A stretch of DNA of 64,000 nt from Streptomyces sp. NBC_00162 (GTDB lineage: Bacteria; Actinomycetota; Actinomycetes; Streptomycetales; Streptomycetaceae). Shown here one piece after another: positions 43,589-52,830 of this stretch. Made by a program: the position numbers and the translations under genes. Location of the stretch: assembly GCF_024611995.1 (NCBI RefSeq), contig NZ_CP102509.1, forward strand, positions 5,952,001-6,016,000, given 5' to 3'. The notes below the pieces were generated by a model. The model worked only from the letters and a program-made list of their open reading frames with translations, did not search any database and was not told the origin of the DNA. Position 1 is the first letter of the stretch, and each line of letters begins with the position of its first letter.

Positions 43589-45112
43589 TTGCCCGAAAGC
43601 ACCACACCGGCCGAGCTGCGCCCCGCAGCGCTCGGCACCGCCGACATCACCTTCTTCGTCGTCTCCGCAGCCGCCCCGCTCACCGTCATGGCCGGCGTCG
43701 CCCCCGTCGCGATCCTGCTCGGCGGCATCGGCGCCCCCGCCGGGTACCTCCTCGCCGGCCTCACCCTCGCCGTCTTCGCCGTCGGTTTCACCGCCATGAG
43801 CCGCCACGTCCGCAGCGGCGGAGCCTTCTACGCCTACATCACCCGCGGCCTCGGCAAGCGCGTCGGCATCGGCGCCGCGCTCCTCGCCCTCATCGGCTAC
43901 AACGGCATGGAGATCGGCGTCTACGGGCTCCTCGGCACCACCACCGCCGACACCGGCCGCGCCCTCTGGGGACTCGACATCCCCTGGCTCCCCGTCTCCC
44001 TCGCCGGGCTCCTGCTGATCTGGTACGGCGGCTTCCGCTCCATCGACTTCGGCGCCAAGCTGCTCGGCGTGCTGCTCGTCGCCGAGACCGGGATACTCGT
44101 CCTCCTCGCCGGAGGGGTCCTCCTCAAGGGCGGCGCCCACGGGCTGTCGGCCGCCTCCTTCGCCCCCGGCGCCGTACTCGTCCCCGGCACCGCCGCCGTC
44201 CTGGCCTTCGCCTTCGCCGCCTTCACCGGCTTCGAGTCGACCGTCATCTACCGCCGCGAGGCCCGCGACCCCCAGCGGACCATCCCGCGCGCCACCTACC
44301 TCGCCGTCGCCTTCCTCGGCCTCTTCTACGCCTTCGTCGTCTGGACCGTCATCCAGGCCTTCGGCGCCGAAGAGGTGGTCACCGCCGCCACCGAGGACCC
44401 CGGCGGCCTCTTCTTCGCCGCGATCACCACCTACGTCGGCCCCTGGGCGGCGGACCTGATGCACGTCTTCATCGTCACCAGCGTCATCGCCTCCCTGCTC
44501 GCCTTCCACAACGCCATCAACCGGTACGCGCTCGTCCTCGCCGAGGAAGGCGTCCTGCCCGCCGCCCTCGGCCGCGTCCACCCCCGTCACCGCTCCCCGT
44601 ACCTGGCCGGAGCCGCCCAGACCGCGCTCGGAGCCGTGATCGTCCTCGGCTTCGCCCTCGCCGGAGCCGACCCCTACCAGCAGCTGCTGCTGTGGGTGAA
44701 CACCCCGGGCATGATCGCCCTCATGGCCCTGATGCTGCTCACGGCCCTCGCCGTACCCGTCTACTTCCGGCGCGTCGCCCACCGGGAAGGCCCCTGGCGG
44801 ACCGTCGTCGCGCCCGTCACCGCCGCCGTCCTGCTGGCCGTGGCGATCTTCCTGGTCGTCTCCAAGGTGGCGCTCTTCACCATGGCCTCCACCGCCGTCA
44901 ACACCCTCCTCGTCGCCCTCGTCCCCGCCGTCTTCCTGGCCGGCCTCGCCCTCGCCCAGCGGCTCAAGACCCACCGCCCCGAGGTCTACGCCCGCTTCGC
45001 CGAAGAGCCCGCCCACCCCGAAGGAGCAGAGCAGTGCCCGCTGCCGACACCGTCCTCACCGGAGCCCGCGTCCGCACCCTCGACCCCGGCCGCCCCGAGG
45101 CCCGCGCGGTAG
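43589..45112 (+). CDS. APC-superfamily amino acid/amine permease
   Basis: About 507 residues with 12 transmembrane segments of the APC family. The first helix shows ADITFFVVSAAAPLTVMAG and the helix 6 region has FAFAAFTGFESTVIYRREARDPQRTIPRA, a typical signature. The TTG at 43589 with AGAAGG upstream is a likely start; no nearby ATG fits the frame without overlapping the operator. Its last 79 bp overlap the downstream amidohydrolase gene, so the two are co-transcribed. It probably imports the amidohydrolase substrate. Confidence 0.85.
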   Translation: MPESTTPAELRPAALGTADITFFVVSAAAPLTVMAGVAPVAILLGGIGAPAGYLLAGLTLAVFAVGFTAMSRHVRSGGAFYAYITRGLGKRVGIGAALLALIGYNGMEIGVYGLLGTTTADTGRALWGLDIPWLPVSLAGLLLIWYGGFRSIDFGAKLLGVLLVAETGILVLLAGGVLLKGGAHGLSAASFAPGAVLVPGTAAVLAFAFAAFTGFESTVIYRREARDPQRTIPRATYLAVAFLGLFYAFVVWTVIQAFGAEEVVTAATEDPGGLFFAAITTYVGPWAADLMHVFIVTSVIASLLAFHNAINRYALVLAEEGVLPAALGRVHPRHRSPYLAGAAQTALGAVIVLGFALAGADPYQQLLLWVNTPGMIALMALMLLTALAVPVYFRRVAHREGPWRTVVAPVTAAVLLAVAIFLVVSKVALFTMASTAVNTLLVALVPAVFLAGLALAQRLKTHRPEVYARFAEEPAHPEGAEQCPLPTPSSPEPASAPSTPAAPRPAR

Positions 45113-46629
45113 CCGTCCGCGACGGGCAGATCACCGCCGTCGGCGACGAGGCCGACGTACGCGACTGGCGCGGCCCCGGCACCGAGCTGATCGACCTCGG
45201 CGGCGCCACCCTCACCCCCGGCCTCACCGACGCCCACAGCCACCCCGTCTGGGGCATCGAGATGGCAGCGGGCACCGACCTCTCCGCCGTCCGCGACCTC
45301 GCACAGCTGCGGGCCGCCCTGCGCACCGCCGAGCGCACCAAAGGCTGGGTCGTGGGCCACGGCCTCGACCACAACGCCTTCGGCGGACAGCCCGTCGACC
45401 GCACCCTGATCGAGGACGCGCTGGACGGCGCCCCCGCCTTCCTGCGCCTCTACGACGGCCACTCGGCCCTCGCCAGCGGCCCGGCCCTGGCCGCCGCCGG
45501 CATCACCGGCCCCCGCACCTTCGCCCAGCGCTCCGCCATCGTCTGCGACGCCGGCGGCCGCCCCACCGGCCACCTCGTCGAGCACGCCGCGATGGCGCTG
45601 GTCGGAGCCCTGGTCCCCAAGCCCACCCACGCCGAACGCCGCACCCGCCTCGTCGCCCTCCTCGACGCCATGGCCGCCACCGGACTGACCGGCGCCCACG
45701 TCATGGACCTCGGCGACGGAGACGTACCGGCCCTCCTCGCGACCGTCGAGTACGAGGGCCACCTGCCGCTGCGGCTGCGCCTGGCCCCCTGGTGCATGCC
45801 GGGTGCGGACGAGGAGGAACTGGCCGGGCTGATCGAGCTCCAGCGCCTGGCCGGCCGCCACTGGCAGGTCGGCGGCGTGAAGTTCTTCATGGACGGCACC
45901 GTCGAGGGCGGCACCGCCTGGCTGGAGCACGCCGACTGCCACGGCCAGGGCACCGACGCCTTCTGGCCCGACCCGCGGGCCTACGCCCGGGCGGTACGGG
46001 TCCTCGACGCGGCCGGCGTGCGCACCGCGACCCACGCCATCGGCGACGCGGCGGTCCGCCACGTCCTGGACACGGTCGCCGCGCTCGGCGGGCAGGCCCG
46101 GATGCGGCACCGGATCGAGCACATCGAAACCGTGCCCGACGACCAGCTGAAGCGGTTCGCGGAGCTCGGGGTGATCGCCTCGATGCAGCCGCCGCACACC
46201 GCGTACACCCGCGCCGACCACACCGACGAGTGGTCCAGGCGGCTGGGGGAGGACCGGGCCGGGCGCGCCTGGCGCTGCCGGGACCTGCGGGACGCGGGAG
46301 CGGTCCTCGCGCTCGGCTCCGACTGGCCCATCGCCCACTACGACGCCCGCCAGGTCCTGGTCACCGCCCGCAGCCCGCTCGGCGCGGCATCGGCGGGACC
46401 GGCCCTGACCGGGCTGATGGCGCTGGAGGGGATGACCTCGCACGCGGCGCTCGCGGCCGGGGAACAGCAGGTGGCGGGCCGGATCGCACCCGGCAGGAGG
46501 GCGGATCTGACGGCCTTCGCACTCGACCCGGTCACGGCCGGGGTGGACGAGCTGGCCGAGGCCCCGGTCCGCCTCACGATGTCCGGCGGGCGCGTCACCC
46601 ACCGGGAGAGCGGGATCCGGGGGGCCTAG
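45034..46629 (+). CDS. YtcJ-like metal-dependent amidohydrolase
   Basis: A 531-residue amidohydrolase (Amidohydro_3). Metal-binding and catalytic features: TPGLTDAHSHPVWG near residue 61, VGGVKFFMDGTVEGG near 280, TATHAIGDAA, RHRIEHIETV and ALGSDWPIA. The GTG at 45034 has AAGGAG seven bases upstream and overlaps the permease by 79 bp. The enzyme likely hydrolyses a cyclic amide or N-acyl compound taken up by the permease; the actual substrate is unknown. The 3' end overlaps the convergent PAP2 gene by 3 bp. Confidence 0.88.
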   Translation: MPAADTVLTGARVRTLDPGRPEARAVAVRDGQITAVGDEADVRDWRGPGTELIDLGGATLTPGLTDAHSHPVWGIEMAAGTDLSAVRDLAQLRAALRTAERTKGWVVGHGLDHNAFGGQPVDRTLIEDALDGAPAFLRLYDGHSALASGPALAAAGITGPRTFAQRSAIVCDAGGRPTGHLVEHAAMALVGALVPKPTHAERRTRLVALLDAMAATGLTGAHVMDLGDGDVPALLATVEYEGHLPLRLRLAPWCMPGADEEELAGLIELQRLAGRHWQVGGVKFFMDGTVEGGTAWLEHADCHGQGTDAFWPDPRAYARAVRVLDAAGVRTATHAIGDAAVRHVLDTVAALGGQARMRHRIEHIETVPDDQLKRFAELGVIASMQPPHTAYTRADHTDEWSRRLGEDRAGRAWRCRDLRDAGAVLALGSDWPIAHYDARQVLVTARSPLGAASAGPALTGLMALEGMTSHAALAAGEQQVAGRIAPGRRADLTAFALDPVTAGVDELAEAPVRLTMSGGRVTHRESGIRGA

Positions 46630-47510
46630 CGGCGGAAGCGGTTCAGCAGCGCCGCCGCCGGGTGCGGACCCGCGTGCTCGGGGTGGCGCGGCAGCTGGTG
46701 CGGGAGCGAGCCGAACCAGGCCCGCGAGGTGCTGTAGCCGAAGGCCAGGCAGAGCATGCCGCCCACGGCGTCGAGCCAGAAGTGGTTGGCGGTGGCCACG
46801 ATCACGACGAGGGTCGCCGCCGGGTAGAGCAGGCCCAGGATCCGGGCCCAGGGGGCCGAGGCGACCGCGAAGATCGTCAGCCCGCACCAGAGCGACCACC
46901 CTATGTGCATGGACGGCATCGCCGCGTACTGGTTCGACATGTGCTTGAGGTTCCCGGAGGCCATGGAGCCCCAGGTGTGGTGGACCAGCACGGTGTCGAC
47001 GAAGTCCTGCCCGTTCATCAGCCGGGGCGGCGCGAGCGGGTAGAGGTAGTAGCCGACCAGGGCGACGCCCGTGGTGGCGAAGAGCACGAGGCGCGTGGCC
47101 GCGTAACGCCCGGGATGAAAACGGTAGATCCACACCAGCACGCCGATGGTCACGATGAAGTGGAGCGTGGCGTAGTAGTAGTTCATGCCCACGACCAGCC
47201 ACGTCACGGAGTTCACGGCGTGGTTGACGGTCTGCTCGACGGCGATGCCCAGCGTCCGCTCGGCGCTCCAGATCCAGTCGGCGTTCGCGAGGGCGGCCGC
47301 CTTCTGCTCCGGCACCGCGTTGCGGATCAGCGAGTAGGTCCAGTAGCTGACCGCGATGAGCAGGACCTCGAACCAGATCCGCGGCCGGCGCGGACTGCGC
47401 AGCCGGGTCAGCAGGGAGCGCTCGGACCCCGTCCGGACCTCACTCTCGGCCACGGGGGGTGACGAGACGTCCGTCCGGGTTTCCAGTGTCTTCACGCTCG
47501 CTTCACCCAT
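46626..47510 (-). CDS. PAP2-superfamily membrane phosphatase-like protein
   Basis: A 294-residue membrane protein with about six helices. PAP2 signatures are AAMPSMHIGWSLW (SxxxH motif) near residue 196 and TANHFWLDAVGG (SRxxxxxHxxxD-like) near 242; the first motif includes YPLAPPRLM. The family cleaves phosphate from lipids or transfers head groups, for example inositol-phosphoceramide synthase-like proteins. The N-terminal 40 residues are charged. Substrate unknown. Confidence 0.85.
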   Translation of the reverse strand: MGEASVKTLETRTDVSSPPVAESEVRTGSERSLLTRLRSPRRPRIWFEVLLIAVSYWTYSLIRNAVPEQKAAALANADWIWSAERTLGIAVEQTVNHAVNSVTWLVVGMNYYYATLHFIVTIGVLVWIYRFHPGRYAATRLVLFATTGVALVGYYLYPLAPPRLMNGQDFVDTVLVHHTWGSMASGNLKHMSNQYAAMPSMHIGWSLWCGLTIFAVASAPWARILGLLYPAATLVVIVATANHFWLDAVGGMLCLAFGYSTSRAWFGSLPHQLPRHPEHAGPHPAAALLNRFRR

Positions 47511-47583
47511 GGGGAGAGAGTCTGCCAGATGCGATCTCGCCTCCGATCATCCCTCGGGACGGTCTTGGGCGCCTGCGCTCCGA

Positions 47584-47637
47584 CCTACGGACTACTCCGG
47601 CCTGAGGGACGGCTGCGGCCTACGGACGACTCCGGCC
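47584..47637. repeat. 19-bp direct repeat at the lacI 3' end
   Basis: CCTACGGACTACTCCGGCC at 47584 recurs with one mismatch at 47619, 35 bp later. The second copy contains the stop codon (CTA, 47620-47622) of the LacI gene; the first looks like a duplicated tail end. Confidence 0.8.
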
Positions 47638-48660
47638 CCGGGCCTGTCCGGGGCCGGAGGCCGTGGACCCCCGGACGACCAGCTCGGGCAGGAAGACGAA
47701 CTCGCTGTGCGGGGCCGGCGTACCGCCGATCTCCTCCAGCAGGGTCCGGACGGCCGCCTGCCCCATGGCCAGGACCGGCTGCCGGATGGTGGTGAGCGGC
47801 GGATCGGTGAACGCTATGAGAGGGGAGTCGTCGAAGCCGACCACCGACACGTCCTGCGGCACCCGCAGCCCCTGCTGCCGGGCGGCGCGGATCGCACCGA
47901 GCGCCATCATGTCGCTCGCGCACACCACCGCCGTGCAGCCCCGCGAGATCAGTGCGGTCGCGGCGGCCTGGCCGCCCTCCAGCGTGTACAGGGAATGCTG
48001 GATCAGCTCCTCGGTCTCGGCCTCGTCGAGCCCGAGCCGCTCCTTCATCCCGAGCCGGAAGCCCTCGATCTTGCGGACCACCGGCACGAAGCGCTTCGGC
48101 CCGACGGCGAGCCCGATCCGGGTGTGCCCCAGCGCCGTCAGGTGGGTGACCGCGAGCTGCATCGCCGCGCGGTCGTCGGGGGAGACGAAGGGCGCCTGCA
48201 CCTTGTCGGAGAACCCGTTGATGAGGACGTACGGGACGCCCTGGCCGCGCAGTTGGTCGTAGCGGCCCATGTCGGCGGTCGTGTCCGCGTGCAGGCCGGA
48301 GACGAAGATGATCCCGGAGACCCCGCGGTCGACGAGCATCTCGGTCAGTTCGTCCTCGGTGGACCCGCCGGGCGTCTGCGTGGCCAGCACGGGCGTGTAG
48401 CCCTGCCGGGTCAGCGCCTGGCCGATGACCTGGGCGAGCGCCGGGAAGATGGGGTTGTCCAGCTCGGGCGTTATCAGGCCGACGAGGCCCGCGCTGCGCT
48501 GGCGCAGCCGTACGGGCCGTTCGTAGCCGAGCACGTCGAGCGCGGCCAGTACGGATTCACGGGTGCCCGCGGCCACACCGGGCTTGCCGTTGAGCACGCG
48601 GCTGACTGTGGCTTCGCTGACCCCCGCCTGGGCTGCGATGTCGGCTAGCCGTGCGGTCAC
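47620..48660 (-). CDS. LacI-family transcriptional regulator 1
   Basis: A 346-residue repressor. The HTH (LADIAAQAGVSEATVSRVLNGKPGV) is at residues 5-30 and is followed by a hinge and a PBP1-type sugar-binding domain (GLVGLITPELDNPIFPALAQVIG; VSVVGFDDSPLIAFTDPPLTTIRQP). It lies 26 bp downstream of alpha-glucosidase 1 on the minus strand and closely resembles LacI regulator 2 at 55310. The GTG at 48660 begins the HTH domain properly. One of the two may be the MalR maltose repressor. Confidence 0.9.
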   Translation of the reverse strand: MTARLADIAAQAGVSEATVSRVLNGKPGVAAGTRESVLAALDVLGYERPVRLRQRSAGLVGLITPELDNPIFPALAQVIGQALTRQGYTPVLATQTPGGSTEDELTEMLVDRGVSGIIFVSGLHADTTADMGRYDQLRGQGVPYVLINGFSDKVQAPFVSPDDRAAMQLAVTHLTALGHTRIGLAVGPKRFVPVVRKIEGFRLGMKERLGLDEAETEELIQHSLYTLEGGQAAATALISRGCTAVVCASDMMALGAIRAARQQGLRVPQDVSVVGFDDSPLIAFTDPPLTTIRQPVLAMGQAAVRTLLEEIGGTPAPHSEFVFLPELVVRGSTASGPGQARGRSRP

Positions 48661-48686
48661 GGGATTGGACTGTACCGGTCGCACGT

Positions 48687-50297
48687 TCAGATTGCCCACC
48701 ACGTGCACGAGTCCGGTGGCAGCAGCACCGTGCGGCCGTCCGTCTCCACGGGCGCGCTGGACAGTACGGGGCGGCCGGGCTCCGGGAGTTCGACCGGGGT
48801 GGGCCGGCTGTTGAGGGTGCAGGCGAAGCCGGGCCGGGTGAAGAGGAGCACGTCCTGGGGCGCGGGCAGCCAGGTCAGCGGGCCCGAGTCCGGGGAGCCG
48901 AGACCGGGCAGGGCCCGGCGCAGTTCCAGGGCGGCGCGGTAGAGCTCGAGGGTGGAGTGCGGATCGCCGGTCTGGGCGGCGACGCTGAGGCCGCCCCAGC
49001 CGGCGGGCTGCGGCAGCCAGGTGCCCGACGGGCCGAAACCGTACGGGGGCTCCGCGCCGGACCAGGGCAGCGGCACCCGGCAGCCGTCGCGCAGCCCGTC
49101 CTGACCCGCGGTGCGGAGGAAGGCGGGGTCCCGGCGGGCCTCGTCCGGGAGGTCGGCGACCTCCGGCAGGCCCAGCTCCTCGCCCTGGTAGACGTACGCC
49201 GACCCGGGCAGGGCCAGCATCAGCAGCGCGGCGGCCCGCGCCCGCTCCAGGCTGCCGAAGCGGGTCCGGTGCCGTACGACGTCGTGGTTGGACAGCACCC
49301 AGGTGGTGGGCGCCCCCACCGAGGCGGTGGCGGCCAGGGACTCGTCGATCACGGTCCGCAGGGCGGTGGTGTTCCACGGGCAGTTCAGGAAGCGGAAGTT
49401 GAAGGCCTGGTGCAGTTCGTCGGGGCGGACGTAGAGGGCGAGGCGCTCGGAGGTCGGCACCCAGGCCTCGGCGACCCCGATCCGGGGGCCCTCGTAGGAG
49501 TCGAGGAGCCGGCGCCAGGAGCGGTGGATCTCGTGGACCCCGTCCTGGTCGAAGAAGGGGAGCGGCTGCGTGCCGATGAGGGTGGCCTGGGCGCCGTGCC
49601 CGATGTCGGGCAGGCCGGCGGCCTTGACCATGCCGTGGGCCACGTCCACCCGGAAGCCGTCGACGCCGAGGTCGAGCCAGAAGCGCAGGACGGAGGCGAA
49701 CTCGGCGGCGACCTCCGGATGGCCCCAGTCCAGGTCGGGCTGCTCGGGGGCGAAGAGGTGCAGGTACCAGGCGCCGTCCTCGACACGGGTCCACGCGGGG
49801 CCGCCGAAGACGGACTCCCAGTCGTTCGGCGGCTCGGCGCCGCCGGGCCCCCGGCCGGGGTGGAAGTGGTAGCGCGCCCGGGCCCGCGGATCCCCGGCGC
49901 GGGCGGCCCGGAACCACGCGTGCTGCTCGGAGGTGTGGTTCGGCACCACGTCCACGATGATCCGCAGCCCCAGTGCGTGGGCGGCCCGTACGAGGTCGTC
50001 GGCGTCGGAGAGGTCCCCGAAGAGCGGGTCGACGGCCCGGTAGTCGGCGACGTCGTAGCCGCCGTCCGCCTGCGGGGAGACGTAGAAGGGGGTCAGCCAC
50101 ACGGCGTCGACCCCCAGGCGGGCCAGGTGGGGGAGGCGCTCGCGCACCCCGCGCAGGTCCCCGACGCCGTCGCCGTCGCTGTCGGCGAAGGAGCGCACGT
50201 ACACCTGGTAGATGACGGCATCACGCCACCAGCCACTGCTTGCGGTGGCGTTGCTGGAAGCGCTTGCAAGCTGGACGGCCGTCGACTCATGGGTCAT
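48687..50297 (-). CDS. GH13 alpha-glucosidase 1
   Basis: A 536-residue cytoplasmic GH13 enzyme that hydrolyses maltose and short maltodextrins. Motifs: DVVPNHTS, GFRVDVAHG (nucleophile Asp), GVAEAWV (acid/base Glu) and LSNHDVVRH (transition-state Asp). It has no signal peptide. The ORF starts ATG at 50297; codons 10-13 contain GCTTGCAAGC, a candidate LacI operator, so the true start or promoter may be affected. Divergent from malE, it is paralogous to alpha-glucosidase 2 (53724), with which it shares a 130-bp nearly identical DNA tract. Confidence 0.9.
   Translation of the reverse strand: MTHESTAVQLASASSNATASSGWWRDAVIYQVYVRSFADSDGDGVGDLRGVRERLPHLARLGVDAVWLTPFYVSPQADGGYDVADYRAVDPLFGDLSDADDLVRAAHALGLRIIVDVVPNHTSEQHAWFRAARAGDPRARARYHFHPGRGPGGAEPPNDWESVFGGPAWTRVEDGAWYLHLFAPEQPDLDWGHPEVAAEFASVLRFWLDLGVDGFRVDVAHGMVKAAGLPDIGHGAQATLIGTQPLPFFDQDGVHEIHRSWRRLLDSYEGPRIGVAEAWVPTSERLALYVRPDELHQAFNFRFLNCPWNTTALRTVIDESLAATASVGAPTTWVLSNHDVVRHRTRFGSLERARAAALLMLALPGSAYVYQGEELGLPEVADLPDEARRDPAFLRTAGQDGLRDGCRVPLPWSGAEPPYGFGPSGTWLPQPAGWGGLSVAAQTGDPHSTLELYRAALELRRALPGLGSPDSGPLTWLPAPQDVLLFTRPGFACTLNSRPTPVELPEPGRPVLSSAPVETDGRTVLLPPDSCTWWAI
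50262..50271. promoter_or_regulatory. GCTTGCAAGC palindrome, candidate LacI/MalR operator
   Basis: A perfect 10-bp palindrome of the CTTGCAAG type known from LacI-family sugar repressors. It lies within the first codons of alpha-glucosidase 1, 250 bp before malE. Confidence 0.5.
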
Positions 50298-50364
50298 ATC
50301 GGGGTCAACGCGAGCACACGCCCCCTGGTTGCGGGCCGGGACAGTCGAAGGTGACTCGAACTAA

Positions 50365-50435
50365 CAGCAAGCTGCGGCAACCGTACGGACACACCGATGT
50401 AACGATCAGCCCTTCTTGCAGAAAATTGCCGCAAG
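50365..50435. promoter_or_regulatory. TTGC/GCAA half-sites upstream of malE
   Basis: CAGCAAGCTGCGGCAAC (50365-50381) and the inverted pair CTTGC...GCAAG (50415-50419 and 50431-50435, within CTTGCAGAAAATTGCCGCAAG) lie in the divergent promoter region. MalR sites in Streptomyces are reported as CTTGCAG-type repeats, so maltose-dependent control of malE and of alpha-glucosidase 1 is likely. Confidence 0.55.
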
Positions 50436-50519
50436 CCCTTTCGGTCTTCTTTCAGCCTTGTTACGTTCCTGGCAACTCGGGACCGCGAGGGCGCGGCCGG
50501 GATCATCGAAGGAGTTCAT

Positions 50520-51794
50520 ATGCGGCGTGGCATAGCGGCCACCGCGCTGGTCGCGGCCCTGGCGCTCGCGGCGACGGCTTGCGGTGGGGACGACAAGGAC
50601 GCGGCCGGCGAGACGAAGGCCGGCGGCGAGCTGTCCGGCACCGTCACCTGGTGGGACACGTCGAACGACGCCGAGAAGGCCAGCTTCCAGAAGATCGCCG
50701 AGGCGTTCACCGCGAAGCACCCGAAGGTGACCGTCAAGTACGTCAACGTCCCGTACGGCGACGCGCAGAACAAGGTCAAGAACGCCTTCAGCAGCGGTTC
50801 CGACGCCCCCGACGTGATCCGCGCCGACGTCGGCTGGGTCGCCGACTTCGCGTCCCTGGGTTACCTCGACGAGGTCCCGGCCGAGACGGCGAAGAAGGTC
50901 GACTCCGAGTTCCTCGCGCAGGCCGCGGCCAGTGGCAAGTACGAGGGCAAGACCTACGCCGTGCCGCAGGTCATCGACACCCTCGGCCTCTTCTACAACA
51001 AGAAGATGCTCGCCGACGCCGGGGTCCAGCCCCCCAAGACGCTCGAGGAGCTGAAGACCGCCGCCGCCGCCATCAAGGCGAAGACCGGCAAGGCCGGGCT
51101 CTACCTGCGCGGCGACGACTCCTACTGGTTCCTCCCGCTGATCTACGGCGAGGGCGGCGACCTGGTCGACGCGAAGAACAAGACGGTCACCGTCGACAAC
51201 GCGGCGGGCGTCAAGGCGTTCAAGACCGCCCGTGACCTGGTCACCTCGGGCGCGGCGGTCACCAACGCCACCGACGGCTGGACCAACATGCAGACGGCCT
51301 TCAAGTCCGGCGAGGCCGCCATGATGATCAACGGTCCGTGGGCGGTCGCCGACACCTACGCCGGTGACCAGTTCAAGGACAAGGCCAACCTCGGCGTCGC
51401 CGCCGTCCCGGCCGGCTCGGTCAAGGCGGGCGCCCCGCAGGGCGGCCACGACCTCGGTGTCTACGCCGGTTCCAAGAACCGCGCCGCGGCCCACGCCTTC
51501 GTCGACTACATGACCTCGCAGGAGGTCCAGGTGCAGTCGGCCAAGGAGCTGAGCCTGCTCCCGACCCGCACGGCCGCCTACGAGCAGCCGGACGTCAAGA
51601 GCAGCGAGATGGTGCAGTTCTTCAAGCCGGCCGTGGACAAGGCCGTCGAGCGCGCCTGGATCCCGGAGAACGGCTCCCTCTTCGAGCCGCTGAAGGTCGA
51701 ATACACCAAGGCGATCACCGGAGCGTCGAGCCCCGAGGACGCCGCCAAGGCGGCCGGCGTCGAGTTCCGCAAGATCCTCAAGGGTTGGAAGTAA
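50520..51794 (+). CDS. malE: Maltose/maltodextrin-binding lipoprotein
   Basis: A 424-residue solute-binding lipoprotein. Signal peptide with lipobox LAATAC (Cys21). The fold is that of MalE (WWDTSNDAEKASFQKIAEAF; APDVIRADVGWVADFASLGYLDE; GLFYNKKMLADAG). It captures maltose or maltodextrins for MalFG. GAAGGAG precedes the ATG. First gene of the malEFG-aglA-lacI operon. Confidence 0.93.
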   Translation: MRRGIAATALVAALALAATACGGDDKDAAGETKAGGELSGTVTWWDTSNDAEKASFQKIAEAFTAKHPKVTVKYVNVPYGDAQNKVKNAFSSGSDAPDVIRADVGWVADFASLGYLDEVPAETAKKVDSEFLAQAAASGKYEGKTYAVPQVIDTLGLFYNKKMLADAGVQPPKTLEELKTAAAAIKAKTGKAGLYLRGDDSYWFLPLIYGEGGDLVDAKNKTVTVDNAAGVKAFKTARDLVTSGAAVTNATDGWTNMQTAFKSGEAAMMINGPWAVADTYAGDQFKDKANLGVAAVPAGSVKAGAPQGGHDLGVYAGSKNRAAAHAFVDYMTSQEVQVQSAKELSLLPTRTAAYEQPDVKSSEMVQFFKPAVDKAVERAWIPENGSLFEPLKVEYTKAITGASSPEDAAKAAGVEFRKILKGWK

Positions 51795-51801
51795 CGACAA
51801 G

Positions 51802-52830
51802 ATGGCTGCTCACACCAGCCAGTCGGTGGCGAAGGCCGCGGGCGACGGCGTCGAGAACGACGCCGCCGCCCGCGGCCGGAGCCGCAGGACTGACAGCGGG
51901 AACACACGTGGACTGAGGCGTGCCCTCGCCACCCACTGGTACGCCTGGGCCATGATCGCCCCGGTGGTGCTCGTACTCGGCGTGATCATCGGCTGGCCGC
52001 TCGTCCGCGGCGTCTACCTGTCGCTGACCGACGCCAACGAGCGCAACGTCGCCCGCACGATCGGCGCGCGTCACATTGACGCCACGTACGAGTTCGTCGG
52101 ACTCGACAACTACACGGCCGTGCTCGGCGACCCGGTGTTCCTGCAGCGGCTGGTGTGGACGGTGATGTGGACCGTCGCGTGCGTGTCCATCACCTTCACC
52201 CTCGGCCTGGTCCTGGCCAACATGCTCAACCGGGACTTCCGGGGCCGCGCCGCCTACCGGATGGCGCTCATCCTGCCCTGGGCCGTCCCCGGCTTCGTCT
52301 CGGTCTTCGCCTGGCGGTTCCTCTTCAACCGCGACAACGGCATCCTCAACAAGATCCTCGACGGCGGCGGCATCGCCGCCATTCCGTGGCTCGACGACCC
52401 GACCTGGGCCAAGTTCTCGGTCGTGGCCGTCAACGTCTGGCTCGGCGTCCCCTTCATGATGGTCGCCCTGCTCGGCGGGCTGCAGTCCATCCCCGGTGAG
52501 CTCTACGAGGCCGCCGAGATGGACGGCGCGAGCGCCTGGCAGCGGTTCCGGCACATCACCCTGCCCGGGCTGCGCGCGGTGAGCATGACCGTGATCCTGC
52601 TCTCCACCATCTGGACCTTCAACATGTTCCCGGTGATCTTCCTGCTCACCCGCGGCGGACCCGGTGACTCCACCGAGATCCTGGTGACGCAGGCCTTCCG
52701 CGAGGCGTTCGTCTCGAGCCCGCGCGACTTCGCCGGCTCCGCGACCTGGGGCGTACTGATCCTCGCCCTGCTCATGATCTTCGCGCTGGTCTACCGGCGC
52801 TCGCTGCGCAAGCAGGGAGAGGTGTGGTGA
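51802..52830 (+). CDS. malF: Maltose ABC transporter permease
   Basis: A 342-residue permease. A hydrophilic N-terminus of about 45 residues is followed by six transmembrane segments and the EAA loop ELYEAAEMDGASAWQRFRHITLPGL near residue 245, which contacts the ATPase. No ATPase gene is in the cluster; a shared MsiK-type ATPase elsewhere is the usual actinobacterial arrangement. It begins 7 bp after malE. Confidence 0.93.
   Translation: MAAHTSQSVAKAAGDGVENDAAARGRSRRTDSGNTRGLRRALATHWYAWAMIAPVVLVLGVIIGWPLVRGVYLSLTDANERNVARTIGARHIDATYEFVGLDNYTAVLGDPVFLQRLVWTVMWTVACVSITFTLGLVLANMLNRDFRGRAAYRMALILPWAVPGFVSVFAWRFLFNRDNGILNKILDGGGIAAIPWLDDPTWAKFSVVAVNVWLGVPFMMVALLGGLQSIPGELYEAAEMDGASAWQRFRHITLPGLRAVSMTVILLSTIWTFNMFPVIFLLTRGGPGDSTEILVTQAFREAFVSSPRDFAGSATWGVLILALLMIFALVYRRSLRKQGEVW

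Noticed and set aside
43465..46629. 1054-residue ORF fusing permease region and amidohydrolase
   Set aside because: The N-terminal half is Arg/Pro shadow of the permease; the amidohydrolase has its own ribosome site at 45021-45026.
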